Numbered from the stretch's first letter, positions 24,514 to 35,727 are shown. The stretch is 46,256 bases of DNA from Plantago elongata (GCA_036897095.1 JAYMSP010000588.1:1-46256), one strand, 5' to 3'. The notes: a model not told the origin generated them from the letters alone. Numbers and translations: made by a program.

Positions 24514-25170
24514 TACTTTCTTTACCCTAACTTTTTCCCACATACAAGTAGACATAGTTTATTGTTAAGAGAAGTTATAACTGGTCCACTTTTTTTGCCT
24601 GCTTCATTGATTTTCGAGGTTATAGGAATCTATGCCATGCACTTAACTTGAATCATGTTGATTATTTAAGTCTGTGTGCTTCACTCGTTTAGGGTAACTA
24701 ATTCCTGAAGTACCAACTCATCCAGAGTTGGAGGATGGTAAACTGAATCTGCAGCACATCTTATCTTCGCAGTATATCTGTAATTTTCACTTGGTGTTCT
24801 AGATGTTGCAGAAAGATTAGGGTTTCTATCTACTTTTAGCAACTGGACATACTCTTTCTCACTTTCTAAAAGTATTCGGTTATAATCCTTAACTGTTTAA
24901 CCTGAAAGTGTTGGTCATAAAAAACCGTTGGAGTTTTTATTTCCCCCTTATCTTGCAATATGAGATACTAATAAAGAGCATATATGCATATTATGTATGC
25001 TTAAAATTGCAATGGTTTTATTATACTTTGTGGTGTGATGAAGGTACGGCACTCCACCTCATGGTGGATTTGGAGTTGGTTTGGAGCGTGTGGTAATTCT
25101 TTTCTGTGCACTTGACAACATCCGCAAAACGTCACTCTTCCCTCGCGATCCTAAAAGACGGGAACCATGA

Positions 25171-25541
25171 TTCAGCTTTTTATGTGCACCTTGCTACCTA
25201 TTTAGTTAGAAAATAGTAATAGAAATCGCTTAGAACACTATGGAGTTCTGACTTTGTACGATCGGCCCCAAACAAAATACGGTTCGGTTAAAATCGCTTT
25301 GGGGAAGATGACCCAAATTGTCTTGGTGGAGGCAAGGATCCTACCATTTTGTTAACTGGACGGGCAATAAAGTTTTAGTAGCGAGGTGTTGGGCAATAAA
25401 GGAGGTCTCTATCGAGATTAATATGAACAAATTATTCATATATAACTTCTTTTCTCTATCACATTACCAAGATTTTACTTGCACATATTTGTAATTCAAT
25501 TGCATGTACAGTAAAACTATTTGACATCTCTTCTAAACAAT
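25171..25541. other. Convergent intergenic spacer
   Basis: This lies between the stop of the AspRS pseudogene and the stop of EGY3, which point toward each other. It must hold the 3' untranslated region of EGY3 on the minus strand. I see no gene or repeat. Confidence 0.6.
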
Positions 25542-28500
25542 CTACAAATCGCCCCTAAAAAATGGAGCCCCAAAAAATGAACTTGAGAAGGTTCCTCCCC
25601 CATTAGGGAAGAGAGTCAGGAAACATATAAGATAAAGTACAAAACCCCATGCGAATCGGTCATCTCCCAACGGGGTAATCTCGTCCTTCGCAGGTATCTC
25701 CTCTCCACCTCGGAAGAATGTGGCGAATAGGCCCCAAGCCAAGCACAGCACGCTACCACTTAATCCACCAATACCCAGCAACAGTGAAGTAGCAAAAGAT
25801 AACAAATTGGCTGTGTTTCTTCCAAACATTGCTTGAGCAATTCGACCTCCTTCGAGTCTTCCACATGGCAGCAAGTTCAAAGAAGTCACGACCATTCCTG
25901 TGCAGAAAAGAATATCATATAGGTTCATTTATGAGAGATTCTTACATAAATAACGTCTATGATGAGATTGTAGTTCGAAATTATCCATGTCACTCAAATT
26001 TGAACTACATGCAAAAATATGCATATGACTACGAGTAGTTCCTCAAACCGCAAGGTCAAGTAAATTCTTGCATGCATTGTTCAAGTCATCAAGTGGTCTA
26101 AAATGATCCACATTACTTGATTTTATGCATAACCCACAATCACATGCATATGTATAATCGAGTGTTTAACACCACGGTCTAAATAATTATAGATCCACTA
26201 CATCTCTTGGCCTCAACCATGCTAGAGCTACAGGTACAACACAGAAGAAAATAATGAATGATCAACTAGTGACATTACCTAACAGTCCTGCAAAAGCAAG
26301 AGGATCAACAGGAACTCCAACACCCTCGACTGCATATGGCAGAACGTTCCCAAGATCATCGGTGTAAGGTCCAATTACGTATTGGATAAAAGAGAGAAGA
26401 GGATTATTGTAGAAGAATTGAGGCCTTATGTACCTGCATAACATAAACCATTGCAATCAAGAAGCAAAAGAAAATAGTTTATGGAACATTGTCCAAGAAC
26501 AATTCGTGTATGAGGCACCAGAATAAAAACGTAGGATTGGAGAAGAGTGCTTACAATGCGTTGTCACCACCATTAAAACTACCATCAGCAATAAAAGCAG
26601 CAACAGCAAGGGCCAACGAAGTCAGATATGCACTCGCTGTTCGTGCGACAGGAATGTCAAACAGAGCCTTTTTGTTGGGAAGCAAAGATTCGTAATTGTT
26701 CATAACACCTAGACATCCGGTCCAGTTTGATGGTACGAGAAATGACGGACTGAGTTTAACATCATATTTAGCTGCTGTGATTCTAGCTGCAACCTGAAGA
26801 CATAAACAAATTAAATAAATGAAATATGATTCTAATAAACTTTCAGTATATGCTTGCAGTTTCTAAAGCATGCCAAATGCACTAGTCCGTTCTTATATTT
26901 CCAACTTTTGACATTCAAAAACAGTAAAAGGGTTGAGATAAAAATAAAAAAAAAACAGCATAAAAAATAGCGAGCGAGTAATATCTTTGTTTTCCGATTG
27001 ATAAAGTTCATACCTCAGAAACTGCCAAAATGGTTAAGAATCCACCAAAGAGAGGTGCCACATTAGCTATGTAGTCATCAATGGTAGCATCAGGTTTCAA
27101 GAAGAAGCCACTTGTCAAAGCAACCGTTCCAAATGTCGTGACACATAAAGCTGCGGCACTTAAATAACCCCAAGGAGTGCTTAATTTTGTGAACTCAAAC
27201 TGGAGATCAATCTCAGCCTTTGGTTGAACCACACATGCCTTGAAAAATTTTAACAATGAGAAAACTATGAGCATAAAATGAATGTACAAATGCTTAGCTA
27301 ATGAAACGTTGAGAACACAAGCAATAATGAATATCAACCAAACTAATTTGGAATAATTATCACATCTTCAGTTCATGATATCTCTTCGTTTTAGATTAAA
27401 GGCGCCACACTTTGCTGACCATATAGTAGCAGATACTAGACATCATTTAGTTATACATCATTACATCCTATGCAAAAGAACATGACAAGGTACATCTTTT
27501 GAGTTCGAATCGAAGGCATATGTAATGCGATAACAAGCATTTTCACACGATTTTAGGCCAAGGAAGATGATAACGCTGTCAAACTGCTCATGCAATCCTG
27601 GATTACATTAAGAATGTTCTTCAGTCACAATTACACGAAATCACCGAATAAATTTGTACAACCCAAGAAGATAATTGTATTGAACCCGTGTCACTAATCG
27701 TTTAGAATGCCAAAAAGTAACTATAAACTACCACCACTTCATATATAATCATGAGACATGCATGTGATAGACTTAAATGTACCTGTTTTGTAATGTCATT
27801 AGCCTTTTCCTCCATAAACCACACAACGACCTCCCTCCCTGCAGCTTCCGACAACTTCTTCTCCAACTTAGGTATTACTTCTTCTATCGGTCTCCTCAAG
27901 TTACCGATAAATACTCCACCATCTCCAAACCTCCTAACATCCGTAGCAAAGAACGTATCAAACCCAAAACAGCCCTTCAACTGCAATTACCCAATACCAC
28001 AAACAAGTTATTACAACCAGCCAACCAGTACATAACATATAATAGAACAAACTTCAATATGCCATACAAGAAAGAGCTAGTACTAGTATACTACCTTGTT
28101 AATATCAAGAGCTTTGAAAGCCTCTTCTGCCTTCTCCAACCTTTCTTTCTCTCTAGACAAACTGCCACGAACGAAATTCACAACCAAACCAACAATGGGA
28201 TTGTCACTCCTTTCTCTATCAAGAGCCTTGAGCTTCCTATCAGCCCTTTTCTTCTCAAGCTTTATAGCAGCCTCAATAGACGGATTCCCCATGAAATTCT
28301 TGAACTCTTCATCAGTCTTCCAGTCCATTTCTTGCAGCTTTTCCAAATCTTCATCATCCTTATGCTCTGGCTCCGAACCACTCAACTCCTTCTTCTCATC
28401 TTTCGCCTCTTCCACTGCTACAGATGATGAAGAGGGCTCGTCTGTATTCTCAGCTTTGACGCAAAGATTCAATCTTTTCGCCTTTCGGCAAAAAGGGTGT

Positions 28501-28610
28501 GTGAAAATTGAAGACGGGTAGCTAATAGATGGTGTTTGGAGTGGGATTTTGTTGATTTTATGTAGTGACGAGGATGGGTGTGGAACAGAAGTGAAGATTG
28601 TGCTTGCCAT
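25542..28610 (-). CDS. EGY3: EGY3, chloroplast zinc-less site-2-protease homologue
   Basis: Six exons with consistent phases: 28095-28610, 27783-27980, 27014-27238, 26555-26793, 26279-26433 and 25542-25897, giving 562 residues. A Ser-rich transit peptide is followed by an acidic/charged stretch, the family block MDWKTDEEFKNFMGNPS (about residue 95), CFGFDTFFATDVRRFGDGG, and a C-terminal membrane domain with several hydrophobic helices ending FFGAPFFRGDL. EGY proteins are M50 intramembrane proteases of chloroplast membranes. Here the HExxH position reads S-E-V-A-A (about 312-316), and the second ligand motif is GRLEGG instead of the usual LDGG. Loss of zinc ligands is known for EGY3, which is described as a stress-induced non-proteolytic member. 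The whole frame is intact and conserved, so it is a functional gene. Confidence 0.96.
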
Positions 28611-29547
28611 TGGATCAATTTGAAGTAGAAGAGGAGGTGTGATTGTGAACTGAAGAGTGAGTGCATTGTTGTATGAGCAAAGATGGTTTCTTTTTTAAGG
28701 TGTTGTTGATATGTCTAGAAAGCTGCAGAAGTTTCTCAGGGGAAATAGGCGTACAGGAGGTTGTAGATGGTGACAAATGTGAATGAGAATTGGAGAGAAG
28801 AAGAAACACGAAATATACAGAGATGGCAATGAAGCATTTTTTGTGGTGGAGAAGTTCAAGATGGAGAATTAATATACAATCTACCCTCATTATATTGTTC
28901 CTCTTTCAATTTAGTCCAAGAACTCACATCATTAAACATTTCCTACCACTCCAACGGTCTTAAATATCTGCTCGAGGAATGTATTTTCAATAACACTATG
29001 TAACAAAATTCACATTCATGCATCTTCCTTACTCAGCCCTAGCCAAAGATGCAAATGAACTAAGTATCCGTAAAAAAAAATCATTATGACGCTTAATCCG
29101 GTATTTGAATAATTAAAATGTACAATTCACGAACATATTTTTCATATCATGAACTAATTATGAACTCATTTTTATTAATTCTACAATAGTTTATGAATAT
29201 ATTATATGTACACATCAAAACCTACCATTATAAGTGTCTATCAAACAGTTTGAAAGTAATTAAATTATGAAATACACGTCATGAACATGAGGTTTTTGAA
29301 GTTTTAAATACGAAAAAAATGAATGTATCTTTGTGGAATACAAAAATGATTTAGATGTACAACATGCCAAGCGAATTTTCACCACATCACATTTAATTTG
29401 TTCTATTCGAAATACCTTATTTACAGCATAGCATTGAGCTGCCATTTGAGTCCTCAAAATTTCCCAAATGCTAAACAAGTCCACATAATTCACAAAGACG
29501 AACTGAAATTAACAGCTCTTCAAACAACCTTCTCTACTACCGGAGCA
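28611..29547. promoter_or_regulatory. Shared divergent promoter region, EGY3 / SHW1-like
   Basis: This 937-bp interval separates the two start codons of oppositely oriented genes, so it holds both 5' leaders and both promoters. On the EGY3 side the minus strand has TATA-like tgtatatttc near 28819 and tgtatattaa near 28873. A gapped heat-shock-like pattern (GAA at 28718 and 28728, TTC at 28733) is present but falls downstream of those TATA candidates. The middle, about 28990-29400, is very AT-rich and featureless. Confidence 0.5.
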
Positions 29548-31705
29548 ATGGCGGCGACCGCCGTAGCTCTCCATCTCCGCCCTCATGTTCACCATACTCC
29601 AACCACTTCCAATCCTCGATCCACATCCATCTCCCACTTTCCCCAATTTCAAAACTATCGGCTTGTACACGGAGCTCGAAATCCAATCCAGAACATGCGC
29701 ATTTCCGGCAGCCTGAACTATCGAGGTGGAGTGGCGATGGACGATTTGTACGGCGATGATGTCGATGAGGATGATGATGACGACGATGACGAAGAGGAGG
29801 ACAGAAGCTTGGACCTTTTGATTAGGTTTGTGGAGAACATTTTTAAGAAGGTTTCGAAAAAAGCTCGCCGAGCTGTTAAATCAGTTTTGCCAGTTCCGAT
29901 TTCGACTCGACTTGTAAGCAGAGTTTGCTGTTTGATTAGCTCCTAATTTGAATTAGGATCAGAGCTGCTTCTCACTTGTTTACGGTTTTCGAATTATGTT
30001 ATGTATTCTTTTTTGCTAGATTTTGATTTAGTCTGTGATTTTGGCAAAATGATGGCTGACTGTAGCTGATGAAATTAGGATCAGAGCTGCTTCTCGCATG
30101 TTTGCGGTTTTTGAATGATGTTATGTGTTCTATTGAAAGATTTTGATTGAGGATGTGATTGGCAAAATGATGGCTGACTGTAGCTGATGAAATTAGGATC
30201 AGAGCTGCTTCTCGCTTGTTTAGAATCTCCGGATGATGCTACGTCTTCTTTATGCTAGATTTTGATATAGGCTGTGATTGGCCAAGTGATAGCTGACTGT
30301 AAGTGGTGAGTGATTATGCTAATAAGGTCATTAATTTGAAGTAACTAAATCTGAGAGCTGATTTGAACGGATTTGTTCTGCAAATTAGCCTATGAGGTAG
30401 CTGATTTTCTGAAAATGGATAGCAGGCATTGAGGCCAAATAAAAGCTAAGTGATAGAGTGACACTGAACATAGCTTTACTATGATGATAATAAGATGGTG
30501 TGTATATGTGATGTTGTGTATCCGATTAGTGATTTGATACTTGATGATGTGTTTCATGTTAATGCTAAGCTCTGGAACATTAGCTTTTATTGTCTTCTTA
30601 CTTATCTATAAACGCTAAACGAACATGTTGAGGGAGTTGCCAATATCGCTGTGCCAGAATTCAATATGACAGTATGTAGTATGGCTACTAGATAGTTAAC
30701 ACTTAACAGAATGTGCTTTTGTTTGTGTGTTAACTACAGCTTCAGCCATCAATTACGAGGATGTGATTAGTGTTGGTGTTCCTTGTGCGTGATTCTTGTG
30801 CAGTATATGGTCTTATGATGGTTTTTCATCCCCTCTTTGATATAGGTTGGATTTGCTGTCAATGGAACCATTATTTTGACATTTTTGTGGGTTCTGAAGG
30901 CCTTCCTGCAGGTTATTTCTCTTCCACTTGCTCAGATGCTTGCAAATTTTCGATTGGAAAAGAAAATCTTCTGTCATGAGATGCCTTGTATTTAGGTTAT
31001 TCTAGATTCAGCATTTTGTTGTTTTGAAAAGCTTGAAGAGTTCTCTCCTAGTGTTTCAGATGAAAAATATGCAGAACCTTGTTTCAAGAAAGTAACTGAG
31101 CTCTTTCTTCCTCTTGCTAGAATAGCTCATGCAATAAGAGTAATCGGTGCACTTTTTTAAAAAATATTTTTTAAAATAAGTTACAAATAAGTCCCACACT
31201 AATTGCAGGCTGAGGTTTGGAACTACAGTAGATGACTGACAGCCACCACAACAGATCATGTTACTCTAAGGAAATTGGTATTTGACATTTCCATATCTAA
31301 CATTGGCCTTATACATGTTTTCTTAGTTAGGAATCTACCATTCAAATCCGCGAGTTCAACTTTGTATCCTCCTCCCAGGGTAGTAGTGTTAAAAAATATT
31401 TCAGAAAGTTTACATGTTTGCAGTTAAGGAGCAATTCAGTTTTTTACTGCTGATGTTGTTAGTTGTTACCTTTTAAATACTCAGCTGTGATCTATATTCT
31501 TTCACTCCATACAGAATTTTCTTTTCCTGCACATATAACTTTGGCATGTTAGGTAATTTGCACCCTTGGAAGTGTTGTCTTCACAAGTATTTTGCTAATT
31601 CGTGGCATATGGACTGGGATTTCCTACTTGCAAGAGAGCCGCAACTACAGGATGAATGATGATGACGAGCCTCAATCATGGTCGCGCACGCGGCCTGCAA
31701 TGTGA
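29548..31705 (+). CDS. SHW1: Chloroplast-type membrane protein resembling SHORT HYPOCOTYL IN WHITE LIGHT 1
   Basis: Three exons (29548-29913, 30846-30911, 31553-31705) join in phase 0 and give 194 residues. The ATG at 29548 (ggagcaATGGCG) is chosen because a plastid-type leader starts there; an in-frame ATG at 29398 would add 50 residues with no clear purpose. A Ser/Thr/His-rich N-terminus is followed by an Asp/Glu tract (about 70-85), a basic amphipathic stretch (FVENIFKKVSKKARRAVKSV) and two hydrophobic helices at about 123-143 and 145-165. The EEDRSLDLL...RFVENIF block and the helix pair match my memory of SHW1, a negative regulator of seedling light responses, but I could not run a comparison. 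The symbol is less certain than the gene. Confidence 0.85.
29956..30310. repeat. Three tandem copies of about 120 bp in intron 1 of the SHW1-like gene
   Basis: Units begin at 29956, 30078 and 30196 with ggatcagagctgcttctc and carry tgatggctgactgtagctgatgaaatta near their ends. Copies 1 and 2 are closest; copy 3 is more diverged. The array begins 42 bp after the exon 1 donor. It is non-coding. Confidence 0.85.
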
Positions 31706-32635
31706 ATTGTGAGAGATGGGCACGAACAAGAACTCTGTCCACAAGTACACACTACTTAATATACCAAGGTGAATACTATAGTGTAGTCAAGTCGCCAATT
31801 GCTCTCTCCCCACCTAACGAGGTGGCTCCCAGTTCAAGTTGGTTCTCACTTCTTTCAAACTTGCAAACTTATGCAGTATAAAATGACAGCTCATCGATCC
31901 AGATGTGCTTCTTCTCAGTTGAGCGCCTGAGGCAAAGAACAGAAGTATGTTGAGGTCACCAGTTACATACTATAGTTTTTTTCATGGAATATAGGGAATA
32001 CCAGATATTCATTGGAAATATTGGTCATGAGTCATGGCAAACTTTCTTCAAGTTCTCTGTTCAGATAAGTTGAGGAGAAAGTATAGAAGAACTTGTATGA
32101 TCGGAGTTTGTAAACTGCAGTAATATATATTAGCTCTCATCCAAATGATCTATTGAATATAATTTTCGACTATAGTGGTCATCAGAGCGGTCATCATCAA
32201 CGACCGCTATTATTTACGGTTGTCCACACGTAGCATTGGGAGTGGTCTTAGGACTTATGTGTTAAATTGGTCATGCGGGAGGAAAATGTTCTGGCATCAG
32301 CCATCAGGAGCTGCCTTGTTCAAAACCGATATGTACATTTTACATACATTGCCCTTAATACAACAAAATGTACTCCAAAGAGTGGGCCAATAAACATGGA
32401 ACGCATTAAACTCGATGTATATTCCAAACTTGGACTAGCAGTGTACTAAATTCATTGTTCATCCGTTCCACTAACATGCCCCACGTTCCTCATGAATGTC
32501 CCATTGAATTATGAATAATTGCCTGGTTAAAAACATGTACAGTTCAACGCAATTAAAATCGCATAGCAAATGGGAGTGCCGGATGAGGTGTTAATCGCTC
32601 GACAAATAGCACGTCTCTTAATATTTGGGAGGGAA
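31706..32635. other. Intergenic spacer with 3' UTR of the SHW1-like gene
   Basis: No gene is visible. The first few hundred bases are presumably 3' untranslated sequence. The rest shows no domain or clear repeat. Confidence 0.55.
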
Positions 32636-32642
32636 TATAAAA
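32636..32642 (+). promoter_or_regulatory. TATA-like box before the F-box-associated pseudogene
   Basis: TATAAAA lies in gaatataaaacag about 155 bp before the first Met of the pseudogene. It fits a plant TATA box by sequence and distance, but expression is unproven. Confidence 0.4.
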
Positions 32643-33325
32643 CAGAAATACCGTAAAAATTCAAAACTGAGGGCCACAGCCCACAACCATAATCGGCAGT
32701 TGGCAACCATATCCCAAACCCATCAAGTAAAAAAAAAAAAAACTGCTATAATACCATCACTCTTCATACTGGAACGCAGTAGTCCACAGCCATTAAGATG
32801 AATAACTCTTCATCATCATCACTTGCAGAAACAGAAGCTTCAATGGAAGATGAAGCTCGCAAAAAAGACCCTAAATCACCAATTGTTTCCTGCATTCTGC
32901 TCTACACGAACCCTGACCCAAAGAGAAGCATATTCCAATATCCCCGGGCTCATCCTTGCTATTTCTCCATTCTTTTAACCAATCTGTTCGCCCAAGTTCT
33001 GTAGAACCTGCTAAAATTTCCGATTTTCTACAAACTCCTGAACGAGCCACCGGTTTAGAAATCTTAGGTTCTTGTTATTGATTGGTTCTGTGCTCTTGTC
33101 ATTTGGATACAGAGATAGAATTTTTTGACAGGTTCTATCTGGTTTGCAATCCCACAACCCAGAATTATCATATCATACCCATACCTGATTTATTCGGTAT
33201 GGATCTAGTTCACCCTTCATGGTCATCGGAGTTTGTTTTCATGTTTTTAATTATCAATTTAGCAGCATACTTGAGCTTACACACTGACACACAACATTAA
33301 CAATTGGTGTGTTTAGGTTTGGCTG

Positions 33326-33420
33326 GTGTTAAATCGAAAGGAACTTCTTTGATATTGACATCAAGTGTTTATATTATTAAGAAAGATTGGATAAATTAAT
33401 AGTTGGTTTCGATTTAACAC
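33326..33420. repeat. Perfect 14-bp inverted repeat in the F-box-associated pseudogene
   Basis: gtgttaaatcgaaa at 33326-33339 is exactly complementary to tttcgatttaacac at 33407-33420, with a 67-bp spacer. It lies in the extra DNA that splits the F-box-associated sequence, so it may mark a small foldback insertion. Confidence 0.7.
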
Positions 33421-33779
33421 TACCTATAATTATTGATCAAGTTGTTTTTCTGCTCCCGCCGTGCGCACTCACATTGTTGTTCTATGTGATTTAGGTACTG
33501 GTAAAAGCATAGTTGGTGTGGAGTTGGTATACGATCCATGCAAATTGTCGCCTTACTTCAGAATCGTATTAGTAACGAGGCAAAAGGCGCCAGCACCTGC
33601 TGAAGAGAATACGGTTGGAGTTGGATTCCAGATCTACTGCCAGGAAAATGGTTATTGGTATAGTTGCTTTCGGCATTATGAGGTCCCTAGGAGTGCATTG
33701 TTTGAAAATGGGGTGTACTGGAACGGCAACATTCACTATATGAATGAAGAATCTGGAAAGAAATCTTATCATTTCGCAG

Positions 33780-34290
33780 TTTTTTTTTTTTTTTAAATAG
33801 AGCCTAAGCTCTCGAATTTTATATATATATGTCAATTATGGCAGTTTGAAGAACCCAGGTACATTAAAAGTCGCAAGATAATTACATCCCACCAAAAAAC
33901 CCAGCTAGCTAACCTAGCTATCATGCATACAACATTTACAAAATATACCGGATCCTTGCAAGTCTTAGTCGAATAGTATGAAACATTAGAATCAAGAGTC
34001 TTGCAAGAGATCCCAAAAGGGGCGTATCTTGCTGCCGTGCCAAAACGGACTGCCCACCTGCCATATACCGACTCAAAAGAGTTGCCGACCTGCGCAGTCA
34101 ACAGGTGCCAATGCTGCTGCAAGTACCTTTTTATCCGACTTCCAAAGGATTCGGCCAAAACCATAGATTCGAGCCATAAATCCTTGCCATTGATCCAATG
34201 AAGTAGATGTGAACAAAACAATCGACCCAAAGCCAAGTGCACCAACTGTTCCCCAATAGGTCTGAAAGTTGTTCAAAAAGAGGCCTGAAA
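33780..34290 (-). mobile_element. Poly(A)-tailed retroinsertion, probably a 5'-truncated LINE or retrocopy
   Basis: A 15-base T run at 33780-33794 abuts the broken F-box-associated reading frame, which resumes near 34290. Read on the minus strand this is an insert ending in a poly(A) tail. Its 3' part resembles an untranslated tail (...gccataattgacatatatatataaaattcgagagcttaggctctattta). The 5' part has an open stretch containing YWGTVGALGFGSIVLF and RIYGFGRILWKSDKKVLAA that I cannot assign. I found no reverse-transcriptase motif and no clear target duplication, so the source could be a 5'-truncated LINE or a processed mRNA copy. Confidence 0.65.
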
Positions 34291-35070
34291 ACTCTGCCTG
34301 TGCTGCCTTCTCTTCCAGATGGTACTGATCAAGATGTAAACAAACCGCAAAGGTATTGTTGTATTTTTTGTATTTTCAGACTCAGAATGATTTGTCTTTG
34401 CCATGCGAAAGATGTTAGATGGCTTTGTTTAGGGAGATTCTGAGTCAGTTTATTAAGATGGAGGTGTTTAGTTGGTGTAGATCTTCAAATCAGTCAATGG
34501 TTTAGAATTATCTAACATGTTTCAAACATCGAATAACTTCATATAGGTTTTAAGACTTAAAGCTACTGTTATGTATTTGTTGTACAATTGACAACAAGTT
34601 ACAAGTACGAGTTCATAGTTCATGCATATATTGTTGTGTTTTGAATGTCGATCTGACTTGTAGCGTATTTGACTTGATTCAACAGGCGCTTTGCACAGTC
34701 TGGAGGTCATCTGTATTTGCTGGATTGGCGAAGGAACATGAATCCGTCAGTTATCATATATGATGTGACGGAAGACTATGCCAATTGGAATCCCTTGTAC
34801 CGGATTCATACAGAAGAAATCCAGTCTGCGTTGAGGGAGGCGGGGCATGACAATGTGACACATGGGGCAATTTCTGCCGCCCCATTAGGCATTGTAAGCA
34901 CCGACAGCGATGATCTGTTTGAGATAGTTTGTAGAGTGTCCATTGGTGTTGTGAGTTATGATCCCAGAAAAAGGGCTGCAAAACTGCTCATGCATGTGGA
35001 TGAAACCAGTGGATCAAGGTTTGCAACTGGTGGAACAAGGTTTACGGGTGGCTTAATTTTGCTGAGTTAA

Positions 35071-35480
35071 GTGAAACTGACAATCCCTGAGGGGACATAA
35101 CATGGTAAGGAAGGGAGGCTGGAGTAAGGGGCGTAAACTCCGCAGGAATAATTGCATCATTTTATCTAAGTTATGCTTAATAAGCTTTGTTTAGGTCATG
35201 CATACTCTTTCACTGTTTTTTCTTTTATCGTATCGTTATGTACTGTACTTGTGTTTACATGATTGACTATATGCAGATTATATATTTTCTACGTTTACTC
35301 TTGCATATTTGAACTTTGAAATGAATCTCTAGATAAGTTCATAAGGTGGGTTGGCTGAGTTGGTATGGGTCGAAGTATACTCAAAGATGAGTATCCGAAC
35401 AAAATTATATAGTAGTACTAGTAATAGTATTTCTTAAAACACACCCACAAAGTTCCAGCCTTTCGGGTATTCCATAGCAG
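35071..35480. other. Short spacer after the F-box-associated pseudogene
   Basis: Nothing recognisable. The sequence is AT-rich and without open frames of note. Confidence 0.5.
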
Positions 35481-35702
35481 ATGATTGCACAAGTTCATGA
35501 AGTATTTTCATATGTAGTTCAGAATTGGGTAAATGAAAAGCCGGAGGATATCATAGCACGACAATTACATGATTTGAGCATGGCTAGAATCCAGTATCCA
35601 CCATGGGAGTTGCAAATAGAGGGAAGACTGCCTTTTGGCAGTACAAGTTATGAAGTTAATAGAAGTAATGGCAAGAACATGCTGCAGAAAGGAAAAGGAT
35701 AA
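35481..35702 (+). CDS. Hypothetical 73-residue open frame
   Basis: It begins right after an acceptor-like ccatagcag and encodes MIAQVHEVFSYVVQNWVNEK...ARQLHDLSMARIQYPPWELQ, ending in KGKG and a stop 25 bp before the convergent GatC stop. The composition is protein-like, but I recognise no family and see no partner exon. It may be a terminal exon relic of a lost gene, or chance. Confidence 0.2.
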   Translation: MIAQVHEVFSYVVQNWVNEKPEDIIARQLHDLSMARIQYPPWELQIEGRLPFGSTSYEVNRSNGKNMLQKGKG

Positions 35703-35727
35703 ATGACCACCTCAAGATGAAATTTTG

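Larger units (their letters stand above)
18705..25170 (+). pseudogene. Cytosolic aspartyl-tRNA synthetase pseudogene, introns retained
   Basis: Ten exon blocks align in order to plant cytosolic AspRS: 18705-19191, 20251-20352, about 20431-20543, 20668-20959, 21036-about 21150, 21279-21332, 21560-21639, 21910-22025, 22706-22818 and 25044-25170. Visible landmarks are an acidic/Lys-rich start (MSSKEQ), the OB-fold region, RVNQDTRLN, the class II core [23 protein letters not shown]-like [30 protein letters not shown] and motif 3 [18 protein letters not shown] with the closing FPRDPKR. An intact enzyme would attach Asp to tRNA-Asp. The frame is broken at about 19122 (2 bases lost), about 20480 (1 lost), about 20818 (1 gained), near 21148, and about 22803 (2 lost, giving TGA). 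Retained introns show a DNA-level duplicate, not a retrocopy. Assembly error is possible but unlikely, since neighbouring genes read cleanly. Confidence 0.9.
32798..35070 (+). pseudogene. F-box-associated-domain protein, disrupted
   Basis: Pieces of one protein lie in order. 32798-33000 contains SPIVSCILLYTNPDPKRS. About 33000-33230 contains LQTPERATGLEILGSC, then LVLCSCHLDTE, then DRFYLVCNPTTQNYHIIPIPD. 33461-33780 contains VGFQIYC...GYWYSCFRHYEVP and FENGVYWNGNIHYMNEESG. About 34290-34351 gives LPSLPDGTDQDVNKPQR, and after a GT...AG intron (34352-34685) RFAQSGGHLYLLD, then PLGIVSTDSDD. These are hallmarks of plant F-box-associated (substrate-binding) domains of SCF ubiquitin ligases. The F-box itself is missing. 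Damage includes a frameshift near 32995, a stop replacing Gly after GSCY (33097-33099), extra DNA at about 33237-33460 and a retroinsertion at 33780-34290. Confidence 0.85.

Noticed and set aside
28096-28521. A 141-residue plus-strand frame rich in Ser and Phe
   Set aside because: It is the antisense shadow of EGY3 exon 1.
28718-28735. Heat-shock-element-like GAA/TTC spacing before EGY3
   Set aside because: EGY3 is stress-induced in other plants, but this pattern is gapped and falls downstream of the likely TATA boxes, so it is too weak to call as a regulatory site.
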